This document shows, one piece after another, positions 1 through 8,856 of a stretch of DNA of 64,000 nt; positions within the stretch are counted from its first letter, which is position 1; each line of letters begins with the position of its first letter. The DNA is taken from NCBI RefSeq assembly GCF_000407505.1, contig NZ_ASWE01000002.1, positions 310,001 through 374,000 on the forward strand, read 5' to 3'. The stretch is from Enterococcus phoeniculicola ATCC BAA-412. Lineage in GTDB: Bacteria; Bacillota; Bacilli; Lactobacillales; Enterococcaceae. The notes under the pieces are model-generated. The model searched no databases and was not told where the DNA came from. It saw only the letters and a program-made list of their open reading frames with translations. The translations under genes were made by a program, and so were the position numbers.

Positions 1-570
1 AGCTATGCAACAGATTGGTTCAAAGACGTATGGCCACAAGGAATGCTAGATGTAAAAGCAAACGAAAACTTGATGTTAGATTACTTTAATCAAGGAAAAA
101 CAGCAGCAATCATTTATGGACCTTGGGGAGCTAGCGGATTTAAAGATGCAGGAATTAATTACGGCGTTGCGAAAATCCCAACACTAAATAACGGAGAAGC
201 TTATCAAACGTTTGGTGGCGGAAAAGCTTGGGTAGTAAGTAACTTTGCAAAAGATAAAGACCTAGCACAAAAATTCTTAGATTATTTATCAAATGAAGAA
301 AATCAAACAAAACTATATGATATGAGAAATGATATTCCTGCCAATGCGCAAGCACAGGAAAAAGTAAAAGGAAATGACGATCCAATTGCCGCAGCTGTTA
401 TTGAACAATATGGTGTTTCTCAACCAATGCCAAATATTCCAGAAATGGCTGAAGTTTGGTCAGGTGCTGAAAATATGATGTTTGATGCTGGTTCAGGAAA
501 CATGTCACCAAAAGAAGCAGCAGATAATGCAGTGAAGACCATTCAAGATGCAATTGAACAAAAATATTAA
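1..570 (+). CDS. Maltodextrin ABC transporter substrate-binding protein (5' truncated)
   Basis: The frame is open from base 1 and stops at 568-570, so this is the C-terminal ~189 residues of a longer protein whose start lies outside the window. It contains the late part of a family-1 sugar-binding protein: GPWGASGFKDAG, then a GGGKAWVVSNFAKD stretch and a C-terminal run resembling MalE/MdxE (EMAEVWSGAENMM, NAVKTIQDAIEQKY). Binding proteins of this class are lipid-anchored outside the membrane and deliver maltodextrins to the MalFG permease. The two permease genes follow 230 bp downstream, which supports the substrate class. A structured repeat, not a simple spacer, separates it from malF. Confidence 0.88.
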   Translation, partial: SYATDWFKDVWPQGMLDVKANENLMLDYFNQGKTAAIIYGPWGASGFKDAGINYGVAKIPTLNNGEAYQTFGGGKAWVVSNFAKDKDLAQKFLDYLSNEENQTKLYDMRNDIPANAQAQEKVKGNDDPIAAAVIEQYGVSQPMPNIPEMAEVWSGAENMMFDAGSGNMSPKEAADNAVKTIQDAIEQKY

Positions 571-634
571 TCCATAATTTACACGTCTTTTGAATAGAAA
601 AAAGACTAGATTAGTAAAAAATGACAGGTAAAAC

Positions 635-737
635 AAGAGGTCGGGACAGAAGCCTTCAACTCAACGCATGTTTTATGCGTAGAAGTTGTTGAGAGCAAAA
701 CGAAGTGCTTTTGACCCAGCCTTTATTAAGATTTTAG
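635..737 (+). repeat. Structured intergenic repeat, copy 1 (between binding protein and malF)
   Basis: It begins AAGAGGTCGGGACAGAAG (635-652), identical over 18 bases to 23216-23233, and ends in TTTATTAAGATTTTA (722-736), also shared with that copy. Inside, ATGCGTAGAAGTTGTTGAGA is common to both and pairs partly with the preceding CTTCAACTC and CGCAT. The ends are imperfectly complementary (GGTCGGGACAGAAGC with GCTTTTGACCCAGCC), so the whole unit can fold as one long stem. No protein is encoded. Its position inside an operon could reduce or process the transcript between malE and malF; that is inference. Confidence 0.75.
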
Positions 738-800
738 GAAATCTGGAAGTAGCTATCATAGTTATTTCCAGATTCTCCAATTTTAAAAGGGGGATTTTCA

Positions 801-2093
801 ATGGATAACACAAAACGTAACCCGCAAAAAGCGATGTTATTATCCATTGTTCCTGGATTGGGACAATTGTACAACAAACAAAAGGTTAAAGGGATCTTAT
901 TTCTTGCAGTGTTTTTCTTGTTTGTATTGGAAATGATCCTATTCGGTGGACAAGCTTTGGTTGGCTTCTTTACATTAGGGGCGGTTCCAATGCAAGACAA
1001 TTCATTGTTTATGCTTATTGAAGGAACGCTACAAATTATTATCACCGCAATTTTCTTATTTTTCTGGGTATTGACCATACGAGATGCAAAAAAAGTCTCT
1101 GAGGCAATGAATCGTGGAGATAAAGTGCCAAGTACTCCTAAGGAATTGATGAATAATGTTTATGAAAATGGATTTCCGTATTTATTGACTATTCCTGCGT
1201 ATCTAGTAATGACTGTTGCAATTATTTTTCCAGTATTGGTTACTTTATTTATGGCATTCACGAACTATGATTTTAAACATATCCCTCCAGCAAATGTTCT
1301 TGATTGGATAGGATTCACAAACTTTACGAACATATTTACTTTAAGCTCATATAGAGAAACCTTTGTGAAAGTCTTTAGCTGGACAGTTATCTGGACAATT
1401 TGTGCAACGACTCTTCAAATTACTTTAGGGATTCTTACAGCAGTAGTTGCTAACCAAAAATTCCTGAAATTTAGACGTTTCTTTGGGGTAATCTTCTTAT
1501 TACCATGGGCAGTTCCTGCATTTATTACAATTATGAGTTTTTCAAATATATTTAATGATACCGCGGGAGCCATCAATACTCAGGTGATTCCACTATTAAA
1601 TCATCTTCCTTTTATTGATATCCCAATGATTGCCTGGAAAACGGATCCATTTTGGACAAAAACAGCAATTATTCTGATTCAGGGATGGCTAGGGTTCCCC
1701 TATATTTATGTCATGGTTACCGGTATTTTGCAGTCTATTTCAGAAGATTTATATGAAGCAGCAAAAATGGATGGCGCGAATGCACTCCAACGTTTTAGAA
1801 ACATTACATTACCTGCTATTTTTCTAGTAGCTGCACCAACATTTGTTACACAGTACACTGGAAACTTTAATAACTTTTCTATGATTTACTTGTTTAATAA
1901 TGGCGGACCGGGAAGCTTAGGTGGCGGAGCTGGTTCCACAGATATTTTGATTTCGTGGATATATAAGTTGACGACAGGCGGCTCACCTCAATACTCAGTG
2001 GCTTCTGCGATTACGTTAATTATTTCGTTTATCGTTATTTCAGTTTCATTAGTTGTCTTTAAACGTACAAATGCATTTAATATGGAGGATTAG
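801..2093 (+). CDS. malF: Maltodextrin ABC transporter permease MalF/MdxF-type
   Basis: This 430-residue inner-membrane permease begins at the ATG at 801 behind AAGGGGGA. It opens with a hydrophobic N-terminal region ([21 protein letters not shown]) typical of Gram-positive MdxF-type proteins. Several further membrane spans follow. The cytoplasmic EAA loop, which docks on the ATPase, is visible as [20 protein letters not shown]. It pairs with the MalG-type protein starting 3 bp downstream to form the channel for maltodextrins delivered by the upstream binding protein. No ATPase gene lies next to it, so the transporter probably uses a shared MsmX/MalK-type ATPase encoded elsewhere, as in Bacillus (known for the family; inferred here). 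Confidence 0.92.
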   Translation: MDNTKRNPQKAMLLSIVPGLGQLYNKQKVKGILFLAVFFLFVLEMILFGGQALVGFFTLGAVPMQDNSLFMLIEGTLQIIITAIFLFFWVLTIRDAKKVSEAMNRGDKVPSTPKELMNNVYENGFPYLLTIPAYLVMTVAIIFPVLVTLFMAFTNYDFKHIPPANVLDWIGFTNFTNIFTLSSYRETFVKVFSWTVIWTICATTLQITLGILTAVVANQKFLKFRRFFGVIFLLPWAVPAFITIMSFSNIFNDTAGAINTQVIPLLNHLPFIDIPMIAWKTDPFWTKTAIILIQGWLGFPYIYVMVTGILQSISEDLYEAAKMDGANALQRFRNITLPAIFLVAAPTFVTQYTGNFNNFSMIYLFNNGGPGSLGGGAGSTDILISWIYKLTTGGSPQYSVASAITLIISFIVISVSLVVFKRTNAFNMED

Positions 2094-2095
2094 AC

Positions 2096-2944
2096 ATGAA
2101 AAAAAATAGTTCAGAAAAGCGCAAGAAATTTTTAAACAAATTTTTCACCTATTTATTTCTTGTCGCCTTATCAATCGTAATCATCTATCCATTGCTTATT
2201 ACTGCGACTTCTGCATTTAAACCGGGAAACTTGATTGCTTTTAAATTAGATTTTCATACAAAATGGACGATGGAGAACTTTTCGCGTCTCTTTAGCGAAA
2301 CACTTTACTTTGACTGGTATAAAAATACTTTGTTAGTGGCAATTTCTACTATGATCTTTCAAGTAATCATTGTGACCTTAGCAGGGTACACATACAGTCG
2401 CTACCGCTTTGCCGGACGAAAAAAGAGCTTGATGTTTTTCTTGATTATCCAAATGGTTCCTACAATGGCTGCATTGACTGCTTTTTATGTCATGGCAGTT
2501 CTAACAAATGGACTGGATCAATATTGGTTTCTAACACTTATTTATATTGGTGGGGGAATTCCAATGAATACGTGGCTCATGAAGGGTTACTTTGATACAG
2601 TACCAATTGATTTGGATGAATCAGCGAAGCTAGATGGTGCAGGACACTTTAGAATTTTTGCTCAAATCGTTCTGCCGTTAGTTCGTCCAATGGTGGCTGT
2701 TCAAGCACTTTGGGCATTTATGGGACCTTTCGGGGACTTTATGCTTGCTCGTTTCTTATTAAGAACACCAGAACGACTCACTGTTGCAGTCGGATTGCAA
2801 ACATTTATTAATGATGCAAGAAATCAGCGAGTGGCATTATTTGCTGCAGGAGCGATTTTAATTGCCTTACCAATCTCAGTATTGTTCTTTTTCCTACAAA
2901 AACACTTCGTTACTGGATTAACTTCTGGTGGAACGAAGGGCTAG
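2096..2944 (+). CDS. malG: Maltodextrin ABC transporter permease MalG/MdxG-type
   Basis: The 282-residue length fits the MalG family. There is one N-terminal span ([18 protein letters not shown]) and further membrane segments. The EAA loop reads [20 protein letters not shown], and the C-terminus ends GLTSGGTKG, where many MalG proteins end in TAGAVKG or TSGGTKG-like tails. The start ATG at 2096 follows the malF stop by 2 bp, and the GGAGGA in the malF end (about 2083) serves as ribosome site, implying translational coupling. It acts in the membrane as the second half of the maltodextrin channel. Confidence 0.93.
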   Translation: MKKNSSEKRKKFLNKFFTYLFLVALSIVIIYPLLITATSAFKPGNLIAFKLDFHTKWTMENFSRLFSETLYFDWYKNTLLVAISTMIFQVIIVTLAGYTYSRYRFAGRKKSLMFFLIIQMVPTMAALTAFYVMAVLTNGLDQYWFLTLIYIGGGIPMNTWLMKGYFDTVPIDLDESAKLDGAGHFRIFAQIVLPLVRPMVAVQALWAFMGPFGDFMLARFLLRTPERLTVAVGLQTFINDARNQRVALFAAGAILIALPISVLFFFLQKHFVTGLTSGGTKG

Positions 2945-2959
2945 AAAGGCTGATTCTCT

Positions 2960-3793
2960 TTGAAAACAGACGTATTTCCAATTAATTATTTTCAAGCGAT
3001 TTTTTCTCCAAGGAAGATTTTCCAATTTCGGAAAAAGTTCAATTGGTTTCAATTATTTGTATTGTATCTTTTTTTAACTGCATTGTTAGTTATCCCTGCA
3101 ACTCTTTCTTTTTCAGGAGTGAAGGTGATTGATGAAAATCAATTTATGCCTCATGTAAAAGAGCTGTTGACTGAACAAACTGCAAAGGATATCCAACAGC
3201 TTCCAATTAAAAATGGACAATTAAATGACTCCGCTGTTCAAATATTTGAAGAGACCAAGAAGGGAGTTATTGGAACGAATTTATCAGAAAAACAATTAAG
3301 TGAGAAACAATACAGTCTAAACTTTTCAGAGAAGAAGTGGCAAATTCATGAAACAATTGGTGGAAAACAGTATGTTTATCAAATGAATTATTCAGACAAG
3401 TTTTCCCCTGAAAAAATTACGAATCAAAAAGAGGCACGAACAAGTATAAATGAAGAATTTGTTCGCAATAATCGTTCTTCACTGTTACTTACTATGAGCG
3501 TGACTACTGGATTTTTATTATTTATGATGAATCTTTTGTTGGTTTTAGGTGCTGCATTTTTCTTATGGTTAACGAAAAAAAGCCGTTTATCTTCGATTCA
3601 TTCTTATTCAGAAAGTGTGAGCATGGTTCTGGCGAGCATGGGAATTGGATCGATAATTGCTTTATTTGTAGGACTCGTCCATTTTGATATTACTGTAATG
3701 ATAGGTATCCAGTCATTTGGAATGATTGGCATGCTGTTTGCAAGCTATATAAAGACTAGGTTTAAAGATTCACGGGGAGTGGAGGACAAATAG
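2960..3793 (+). CDS. yvdJ: DUF1189 family membrane protein of the maltodextrin operon (YvdJ-like)
   Basis: This 277-residue protein has one membrane span near residues 28-50, an extracytoplasmic segment of about 120 residues, and a C-terminal cluster of three spans. This layout and the operon position match DUF1189 proteins such as B. subtilis YvdJ, which sits between mdxG and the maltose phosphorylase gene. The start is a TTG at 2960 with GAAAGG about 10 bases upstream; I see no better in-frame start. Its biochemical role is unknown. Its fixed place between the permease and phosphorylase genes suggests a link to maltodextrin uptake. The stop codon directly abuts the next ATG. Confidence 0.75.
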   Translation: MKTDVFPINYFQAIFSPRKIFQFRKKFNWFQLFVLYLFLTALLVIPATLSFSGVKVIDENQFMPHVKELLTEQTAKDIQQLPIKNGQLNDSAVQIFEETKKGVIGTNLSEKQLSEKQYSLNFSEKKWQIHETIGGKQYVYQMNYSDKFSPEKITNQKEARTSINEEFVRNNRSSLLLTMSVTTGFLLFMMNLLLVLGAAFFLWLTKKSRLSSIHSYSESVSMVLASMGIGSIIALFVGLVHFDITVMIGIQSFGMIGMLFASYIKTRFKDSRGVEDK

Positions 3794-6061
3794 ATGTATA
3801 AACGACTTTTTGATATAGACTCTTGGAAAGTATCTACACATACGCTGGACCGAGAAAATAAGCGATTAATGGAGAGCTTAACTTCTATTGGCAATGGGTA
3901 TATGGGCATGCGTGGGATGTTTGAAGAGACGTATAGTGGAGACACTCATCAAGGAACTTATCTTGCAGGAGTCTGGTTTCCTGATAAAACCAGAGTTGGC
4001 TGGTGGAAGAATGGCTATCCTGATTATTTTGGAAAAGTGATTAACGCTACCAACTTTATTGGGTTGAAAATTAGTGTAGATGGTGAAGAAATTGATTTAG
4101 CTAAGTTAGCTGTAGAAGATTTCTATGTTGAATTAGACATGCGAAATGGCCTGTTGAGTCGATCATTTACTTATCAAACAGCTACGACGAAATTAAAGTT
4201 TTCATTTGAACGCTTTGTTAGTATTGTTCAAAAAGAGATGGCTTTTCTTCGATTAACAATTGATGTTTTGAAAGGTGCTCCATCTATTTCTGTAACATCC
4301 ACAATAGATGGAAATGTTAAAAATGAAGACAGCAACTATGAAGAAATGTTCTGGGTTGAAAAAGAACGTCATATTTCAGAGACTATTCATGCGTTAACCG
4401 TTCAAACAATCGAAAATCCTTTTGAGGTTCCTAAGTTTACTGTGACAACAGCGATGAAAAATCGAGGAACACTTGGAAAAGGTAAAGAAATACAGAAACC
4501 GTTGTTTGTAGGGGAATCCTATGAGTGGACAGCTGATGAAGCACGATATTCTTTAGAAAAAATGGTTTCAGTAGTAACTAGCAGAGACGTAGATGAACCC
4601 CAACAATTAAAATGTGCAGAAAAACTATTAGCGAGTGCTGCTTCAAAAACATTTGCAGAACATTTAGAGGAACAGACAAAAGCCTGGGAGAAACGCTGGG
4701 AGCGTGCGGATGTAAAAATTGAAGGAGATCCGGAAGCACAACAAGGGATTCGCTTTAATTTATTTCAGCTATTTTCTACGTATTATGGAGAAGATGAACG
4801 CTTAAATGTGGGACCTAAAGGATTTACAGGAGAAAAATATGGCGGGGCTACCTATTGGGATACAGAAGCATATATTGTTCCTATGTATCTTTCTGTGGCA
4901 GACTCATCTGTCACAAAGCGTTTGTTGGAATATCGCTATGATCAGCTTCCCGGAGCATTCATCAACGCGAAAAGACAAGGATTAAAGGGAGCCTTGTATC
5001 CAATGGTTACTTTTACAGGAGTAGAGTGCCACAATGAATGGGAAATTACTTTTGAAGAAATTCATAGAAATGGCTCTATCGCCTATGCCATTTATAACTA
5101 CACAAATTATACCGGAGACAGAAGTTATCTTGATTCTGACGGGATTAAAGTTTTGGTAGCAATCGCTCGCTTTTGGGCGGATCGTGTTCATTATTCAAAA
5201 CGAAATCAGGCCTATATGATTCACGGAGTTACTGGGCCAAATGAGTATGAAAATAATGTGAACAATAATTGGTATACGAATTATATTGCTTCTTGGGTGT
5301 TACGTTATACATTGGAAAATTATGATCAGGCACTTGATACATCTAAAGAAGAATTGCATGTAACGACTGAGGAAAAAGAAAAATGGCAAGAAATTGTGGA
5401 ACAAATGTACCTTCCAAAAGAAGAAGACCTAGGGATTTTTGTCCAGCATGATACCTTTTTAGATAAAGAGCTGATGTCTGCTGATGAATTACCCAATGAG
5501 GTGCGACCACTTAATCAAAATTGGTCATGGGACCATATCTTGAGAAGCTGCTTTATAAAACAAGCCGATGTTTTACAGGGAATTTATTATTTTGGCAACG
5601 AGTTTACCAGAGAGGAAAAAGAACGGAATTTTGATTTTTATGAACCAATGACTGTTCACGAATCCTCCTTATCTCCATGTATCCATTCAATCCTTGCTGC
5701 AGAGCTTGGAAAAGAGGAAAAAGCAGTTGAACTCTATGCAAGAACCGCTCGTTTGGATTTGGATAATTATAATAATGATACAGATGATGGGCTACATATC
5801 ACTTCGATGAGTGGTAGTTGGCTTGCCATTGTTCAAGGATTTGCAGGGATGCGAACCTTTGATGGAAAATTACAGTTTTCTCCATTTTGTCCAAATGATT
5901 GGGATGGTTACTCCTTCCCAATTGGCTATCAAGATCGTTTGATAGAAGTGAAAGTAACGAAAAAAGAATTAGTGATTACATTGCTTACAGGTGAACCGCT
6001 AGAACTGCGTATATTTGATAAACCAGTTTTGTTAGAAAATAGAATAGAACAATCTTTATAA
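3794..6061 (+). CDS. mapA: Maltose phosphorylase (glycoside hydrolase family 65)
   Basis: At 755 residues it matches the length of the Lactobacillus brevis maltose phosphorylase. The GH65 catalytic acid lies in [12 protein letters not shown] (Glu near residue 484). The phosphate-binding region is represented by [16 protein letters not shown] in the C-terminal third, and [14 protein letters not shown] is another family block. The enzyme converts maltose and phosphate to glucose and beta-glucose 1-phosphate in the cytoplasm. This conserves the bond energy of the sugars brought in by the upstream transporter. Related GH65 enzymes act on trehalose, kojibiose or nigerose, so the maltose assignment rests on the operon and overall resemblance. 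A terminator follows immediately. Confidence 0.88.
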   Translation: MYKRLFDIDSWKVSTHTLDRENKRLMESLTSIGNGYMGMRGMFEETYSGDTHQGTYLAGVWFPDKTRVGWWKNGYPDYFGKVINATNFIGLKISVDGEEIDLAKLAVEDFYVELDMRNGLLSRSFTYQTATTKLKFSFERFVSIVQKEMAFLRLTIDVLKGAPSISVTSTIDGNVKNEDSNYEEMFWVEKERHISETIHALTVQTIENPFEVPKFTVTTAMKNRGTLGKGKEIQKPLFVGESYEWTADEARYSLEKMVSVVTSRDVDEPQQLKCAEKLLASAASKTFAEHLEEQTKAWEKRWERADVKIEGDPEAQQGIRFNLFQLFSTYYGEDERLNVGPKGFTGEKYGGATYWDTEAYIVPMYLSVADSSVTKRLLEYRYDQLPGAFINAKRQGLKGALYPMVTFTGVECHNEWEITFEEIHRNGSIAYAIYNYTNYTGDRSYLDSDGIKVLVAIARFWADRVHYSKRNQAYMIHGVTGPNEYENNVNNNWYTNYIASWVLRYTLENYDQALDTSKEELHVTTEEKEKWQEIVEQMYLPKEEDLGIFVQHDTFLDKELMSADELPNEVRPLNQNWSWDHILRSCFIKQADVLQGIYYFGNEFTREEKERNFDFYEPMTVHESSLSPCIHSILAAELGKEEKAVELYARTARLDLDNYNNDTDDGLHITSMSGSWLAIVQGFAGMRTFDGKLQFSPFCPNDWDGYSFPIGYQDRLIEVKVTKKELVITLLTGEPLELRIFDKPVLLENRIEQSL

Positions 6062-6086
6062 AAAGAGCTTCGGCTCTTTTTTTTTG
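6061..6086 (+). terminator. Terminator of the maltodextrin operon
   Basis: AAGAGC-TTCG-GCTCTT hairpin with a UUCG tetraloop, followed by nine T residues, beginning at the mapA stop codon. This is a strong intrinsic terminator. Confidence 0.93.
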
Positions 6087-6344
6087 TAAATCTTTGGGAA
6101 GTCTGAATAGAAATGCTCAACTTTAAGAAGCAAGTAGCGACATTTTTACATCAGACTTCAGTTCAATGTTGTTGATGAAGAGAAGACAACTAAATAAGAA
6201 CTAGTAGTTGAATTTTAAATAGATGTTCGTTCTATTTTCATTTTCAAGTGGTATTACTTGAGTCAAAAATAAGAAGGTGGTAAGCTAAGTTTGTGAAAGA
6301 AATTCAGTGGTTTTTCACTGAAAAATGATTTGGAGGAAAAAGAA

Positions 6345-6887
6345 ATGAAGAAACAACTTGGCTTAGCAGTGGCAAGTATAGCCGCATTACTTTTATTAGG
6401 AGCATGTAGCAGCGATACTTCATCTAGCAGCTCATCTTCATCAGAAGCCGCTTCATCTAGTAGTGTTGCAAGTACAGATAGTTCTTCAACGGAAGTTTCT
6501 TCGGCTGAAGCAGTTGATTACAAAGATGGCGAATATCGTGTGGAAGCCAAAGACTTTGATGAAAATGGCTGGAAAGAATATGTCGTTGTAAAAATTGCTG
6601 ATGGGAAAATCGCAGATGCAACATTTAATGCAGTAGACAAGGATGGCAAGCTGAAAACAGAAGATGCTGACTACAAAGAAAAAATGAATGCTGCAAATAA
6701 AACATACCCAGAAAAATATATGAAAGAATTAAGCGATGAGCTAGTTGCGAAACAAAAAACAACAGATATAGAAGCAGTTACTGGTGCAACACATTCTTCT
6801 TCAGATTTTGTTGCTTTAGCTAATGAAGCGCTAGGCTATGCTGCTAAAGGGGAAACGGGAACGCATGCTGTTGATTTAAGTGAATAG
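6345..6887 (+). CDS. FMN-binding-domain lipoprotein (PplA-like)
   Basis: The start is the ATG at 6345 with TGGAGGA upstream; an in-frame TTG at 6330 would overlap that ribosome site and is rejected. The 180-residue product has a lipoprotein signal (MKKQLGLAV...ALLLLGAC, lipobox LGAC near residue 20), a serine-rich linker of about 30 residues, and one FMN-bind-type domain. VTGATHSS matches the TGAT-S consensus on which ApbE-type transferases attach FMN to a Thr. Such proteins act outside the membrane, for example as PplA in flavin-based extracellular electron transfer of Listeria. Enterococcal lipoproteins of this type can also release signal-peptide fragments as sex pheromones. The gene stands alone between two terminators. 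Confidence 0.85.
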   Translation: MKKQLGLAVASIAALLLLGACSSDTSSSSSSSSEAASSSSVASTDSSSTEVSSAEAVDYKDGEYRVEAKDFDENGWKEYVVVKIADGKIADATFNAVDKDGKLKTEDADYKEKMNAANKTYPEKYMKELSDELVAKQKTTDIEAVTGATHSSSDFVALANEALGYAAKGETGTHAVDLSE

Positions 6888-6915
6888 GGTTCCTTAATTA
6901 AAGAAATATACTTTG

Positions 6916-6959
6916 CTTCAAGGAGAAATTCAAAAGAACTTCTTCTTGAAGTTTTTTTA
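6916..6959 (+). terminator. Terminator after the FMN-binding lipoprotein
   Basis: CTTCAAGGAG ... CTTCTTGAAG inverted repeat followed by seven T residues, 30 bp after the stop codon. Confidence 0.88.
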
Positions 6960-7089
6960 TAGGGAGAAGAAATAGAGAGGTATGTTCCGATTTCTCAAAA
7001 ATTCCTTATAAAATCAGTATTCAAGCTATTAGAATGAATGGATTTATGGTAAGATATTAGAAAACGTGTATAGAAAAAGGATGACATTT

Positions 7090-7839
7090 ATGGAGAATAA
7101 TCCAAATATTAAGCGCAAGCATTTTCGATTTCCTGCGTATGATGATGAAACTGGGGTAAAATTAGAATCGGAAAATCGTCGGGTATTATTTGGTAGTGAA
7201 GAAGATTTTATTACATCAGCTAAATCAGGGGAAGTCAATGAGCGTAACGTACGTCGCTCACAAAAAATGACGAATGAAAAGCAGGGACATTCCATCCAGC
7301 AAAAAGAGGAATTAGCTAAGCATAAAGCGAACCTACCTGATTATAATAAACCAAGAAAAACAGAAAAAACTGCAACTGGTAAACAAAACTTATTTGGTGA
7401 ACAGCATAAACATGCAGCAAACCTTGCAAAAACCAGAACATCTACCCATAGTGCTGAGCCTATGCGCTCAACGAAAAAAAATTATTCTGGGCGCTCTTAT
7501 TTCGTTCCTAAGTATATTCCAGCCTCAATTATTCCAGATGAGCCGGATACTGCTATAAAAGAGGACGAGCTGATTGACTCAATGAAGAAATCAGAGCAAT
7601 CGTTTTTGATGTTTGATACAGAGCCTGCTGCTTTTCAAGAAAGAACAGATGAAGAGCCATCCGTAAAAAAATTCAATAAACCAAAATCTGAAGTCAAAAT
7701 TACCCGAAAAGAATTTAAAAAAATGGATAAAAATATGGATGAGGGAAGTAAAAAACATCGTTCAATTTTAGATCGTTCTTTGAGTGGATTAATTGAAGAA
7801 GAGAACACGGATTTAGAGAAAAATGGCTATTTCAAATAG
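7090..7839 (+). CDS. Conserved-looking hydrophilic protein of unknown function
   Basis: Three in-frame starts are possible. The ATG at 7090 has AAAAAGG nine bases upstream and is preferred over the ATG at 7081, which directly touches that site, and the GTG at 7066. The 249-residue product has no membrane span or signal peptide. It is very rich in Lys, Arg, Glu, Asp and Asn, with RKHFRFPAYDDETG near the start, basic middle tracts and the block SYFVPKYIPASIIPDEPD. Its low complexity suggests a largely disordered cytoplasmic protein, perhaps one that binds a partner or nucleic acid. I do not recognise a family. It lies alone between terminators. Confidence 0.7.
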   Translation: MENNPNIKRKHFRFPAYDDETGVKLESENRRVLFGSEEDFITSAKSGEVNERNVRRSQKMTNEKQGHSIQQKEELAKHKANLPDYNKPRKTEKTATGKQNLFGEQHKHAANLAKTRTSTHSAEPMRSTKKNYSGRSYFVPKYIPASIIPDEPDTAIKEDELIDSMKKSEQSFLMFDTEPAAFQERTDEEPSVKKFNKPKSEVKITRKEFKKMDKNMDEGSKKHRSILDRSLSGLIEEENTDLEKNGYFK

Positions 7840-7888
7840 TAATCAGAAAAAATGATTATGTAATTGATATTTAGTGAATAGTGACATG

Positions 7889-7924
7889 ACCGCCGACTGG
7901 GATAATCTAGTCGGTATTTTTATT
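7889..7924 (+). terminator. Terminator after the 249-aa protein
   Basis: CCGACT-GGGATAATCT-AGTCGG stem at 7893-7914, followed by TATTTTTATTTT. The following 266 bases up to 8190 show no further reading frame or RNA that I recognise, except a promoter next to the small gene at 8191. Confidence 0.8.
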
Positions 7925-8190
7925 TTAAGAAACTTAGTCGAAGATATAAAGCAGATTCAAGGAAAGACGTACATAGAAAAAAGGCAGTCTCTGAAGAAAT
8001 AGATAAAAATTAAGAACGAGACATCTAGATATATTGCAAAAATCCAGTAGCTGATTCATTCAATAAAAAAGGAAGCACTCTTATCTTTTTTTAGTAGGCT
8101 CTAGCTAATTCTATAGAAGATTTCATTTTTAAGGTACATTTAAGCTGAAAATAGTAGGCTTGTTATACTTAAAGAATGGAGGAACAGCAG

Positions 8191-8304
8191 ATGATTATTA
8201 AATGGTTGAAACATTTATTACACAAAGCACCCGTTTCTCGAATTGATCCTTACGAAGTAGACAATGAGTTTATGCTGCAAAAAGATTTCCCGACAACAAA
8301 GTAG
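8191..8304 (+). CDS. Small protein, 37 aa, unknown function
   Basis: ATG at 8191 is preceded by GGAGGA at 8179-8184, at good spacing, and by the extended -10 element TGTTATACT just upstream (8161-8169). The 37-residue product is MIIKWLKHLLHKAPVSRI... followed by a more acidic end with the DPYEVDNEF block. The N-terminal dozen residues form a hydrophobic, basic amphipathic helix; the rest is polar. It has its own promoter-like element, ribosome site and a downstream inverted repeat, so it is probably expressed. I do not recognise it; a membrane-associated microprotein is one possibility. Confidence 0.6.
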   Translation: MIIKWLKHLLHKAPVSRIDPYEVDNEFMLQKDFPTTK

Positions 8305-8307
8305 ATG

Positions 8308-8403
8308 AAAAAGCATCCATTATTATCATAGTTGTAATGACTTAAAAAATTGGACTAAAAATCTGACGTTTTGAAGGTTGTTTCAAGTGATGGATGCTTT
8401 TTA
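8308..8403. terminator. Long-armed bidirectional inverted repeat between convergent small genes
   Basis: AAAAAGCATCCAT (about 8308-8320) is the exact reverse complement of ATGGATGCTTTTT (about 8391-8403). About 70 bases separate the arms, and the arms carry A- and T-tracts at both outer ends. It lies between the small gene ending at 8304 and the convergent gene ending at 8423, and so could terminate both. The large loop is unusual for a terminator. Confidence 0.6.
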
Positions 8404-8422
8404 CTTACAGAAAAGAAAGAGA

Positions 8423-8605
8423 TTAATTTTTTGAATTTTTTTGATGTCGCCAATAAATCAGAAGGTTTTCCGTCCAGTCCATCGCAATACCGATAACAAT
8501 TCCTAAAACAATTCCAAATAAAAGATTAAAAAATGCAAGACCAATAAGAATTCCCGTAAGTAACCCTAAGCCTGTATATTTTCCATCTTGATAGTCTGGT
8601 TTCAT
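8423..8605 (-). CDS. Small membrane protein, glycine-zipper-like
   Basis: The chosen start is the ATG whose complement is at 8603-8605, with AGGGGG eight bases upstream. A GTG three codons earlier would touch that site. The 60-residue product is MKPDYQDGKYTG, then a hydrophobic stretch (LGLLTGILIGLAFFNLLFGIVLGIVIGIAMDW) long enough for two short spans with GxxxG spacing, and a basic tail. I recognise no named family. It is probably an inner-membrane protein of unknown role. Confidence 0.65.
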   Translation of the reverse strand: MKPDYQDGKYTGLGLLTGILIGLAFFNLLFGIVLGIVIGIAMDWTENLLIYWRHQKNSKN

Positions 8606-8652
8606 ACGGAACACCCCCTAAAAGTAGTATAACAGAAATTTTGCAAGGCTAC

Positions 8653-8681
8653 TTGACATTCGTACGGGTCATCGGTATCAT
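8653..8681 (+). promoter_or_regulatory. Promoter of the tRNA-Leu gene
   Basis: Consensus -35 TTGACA (8653-8658), 17-base spacer, -10 TATCAT (8676-8681), ending 18 bases before the tRNA. The spacer contains a CGTACGGGTC stretch close to the -10, as in many stable-RNA promoters. Confidence 0.8.
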
Positions 8682-8699
8682 TTAGAAGTGTCCGATATA

Positions 8700-8782
8700 G
8701 CAGATGTGGTGGAATGGCAGACACGCACGCTTGAGGGGCGTGTGGGCGAAAGCTCGTGTGGGTTCAAATCCCATCATCTGCA
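8700..8782 (+). tRNA. tRNA-Leu (anticodon GAG)
   Basis: The acceptor stem is GCAGATG (8700-8706) with CATCTGC (8775-8781), and the discriminator base is A. The anticodon arm is CACGC-TTGAGGG-GCGTG, giving anticodon GAG. A long class-II variable arm (GGGC-GAAA-GCTC) and a T arm with GGTTCAAATCC are present. CCA is not encoded, so it must be added after transcription. It has its own promoter and terminator. Confidence 0.96.
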
Positions 8783-8805
8783 TATATAGAATGAATAGGA
8801 AAAGG

Positions 8806-8839
8806 GCGGGTATGTTTTTATGACATATCTGCTTTTTTT
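8806..8839 (+). terminator. Terminator of the tRNA-Leu transcript
   Basis: GCGGGTATGT pairs with ACATATCTGC, including two G-U pairs, followed by seven T residues. The ribosome site of the next gene starts right after it. Confidence 0.8.
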
Positions 8840-8856
8840 ATAGGAGGAATAGGAAA

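Noticed and set aside
6221-6236. PurBox-like ATGTTCGTTCTATT before the lipoprotein gene
   Set aside because: Only the GTTCG core fits and the gene has no link with purine metabolism.
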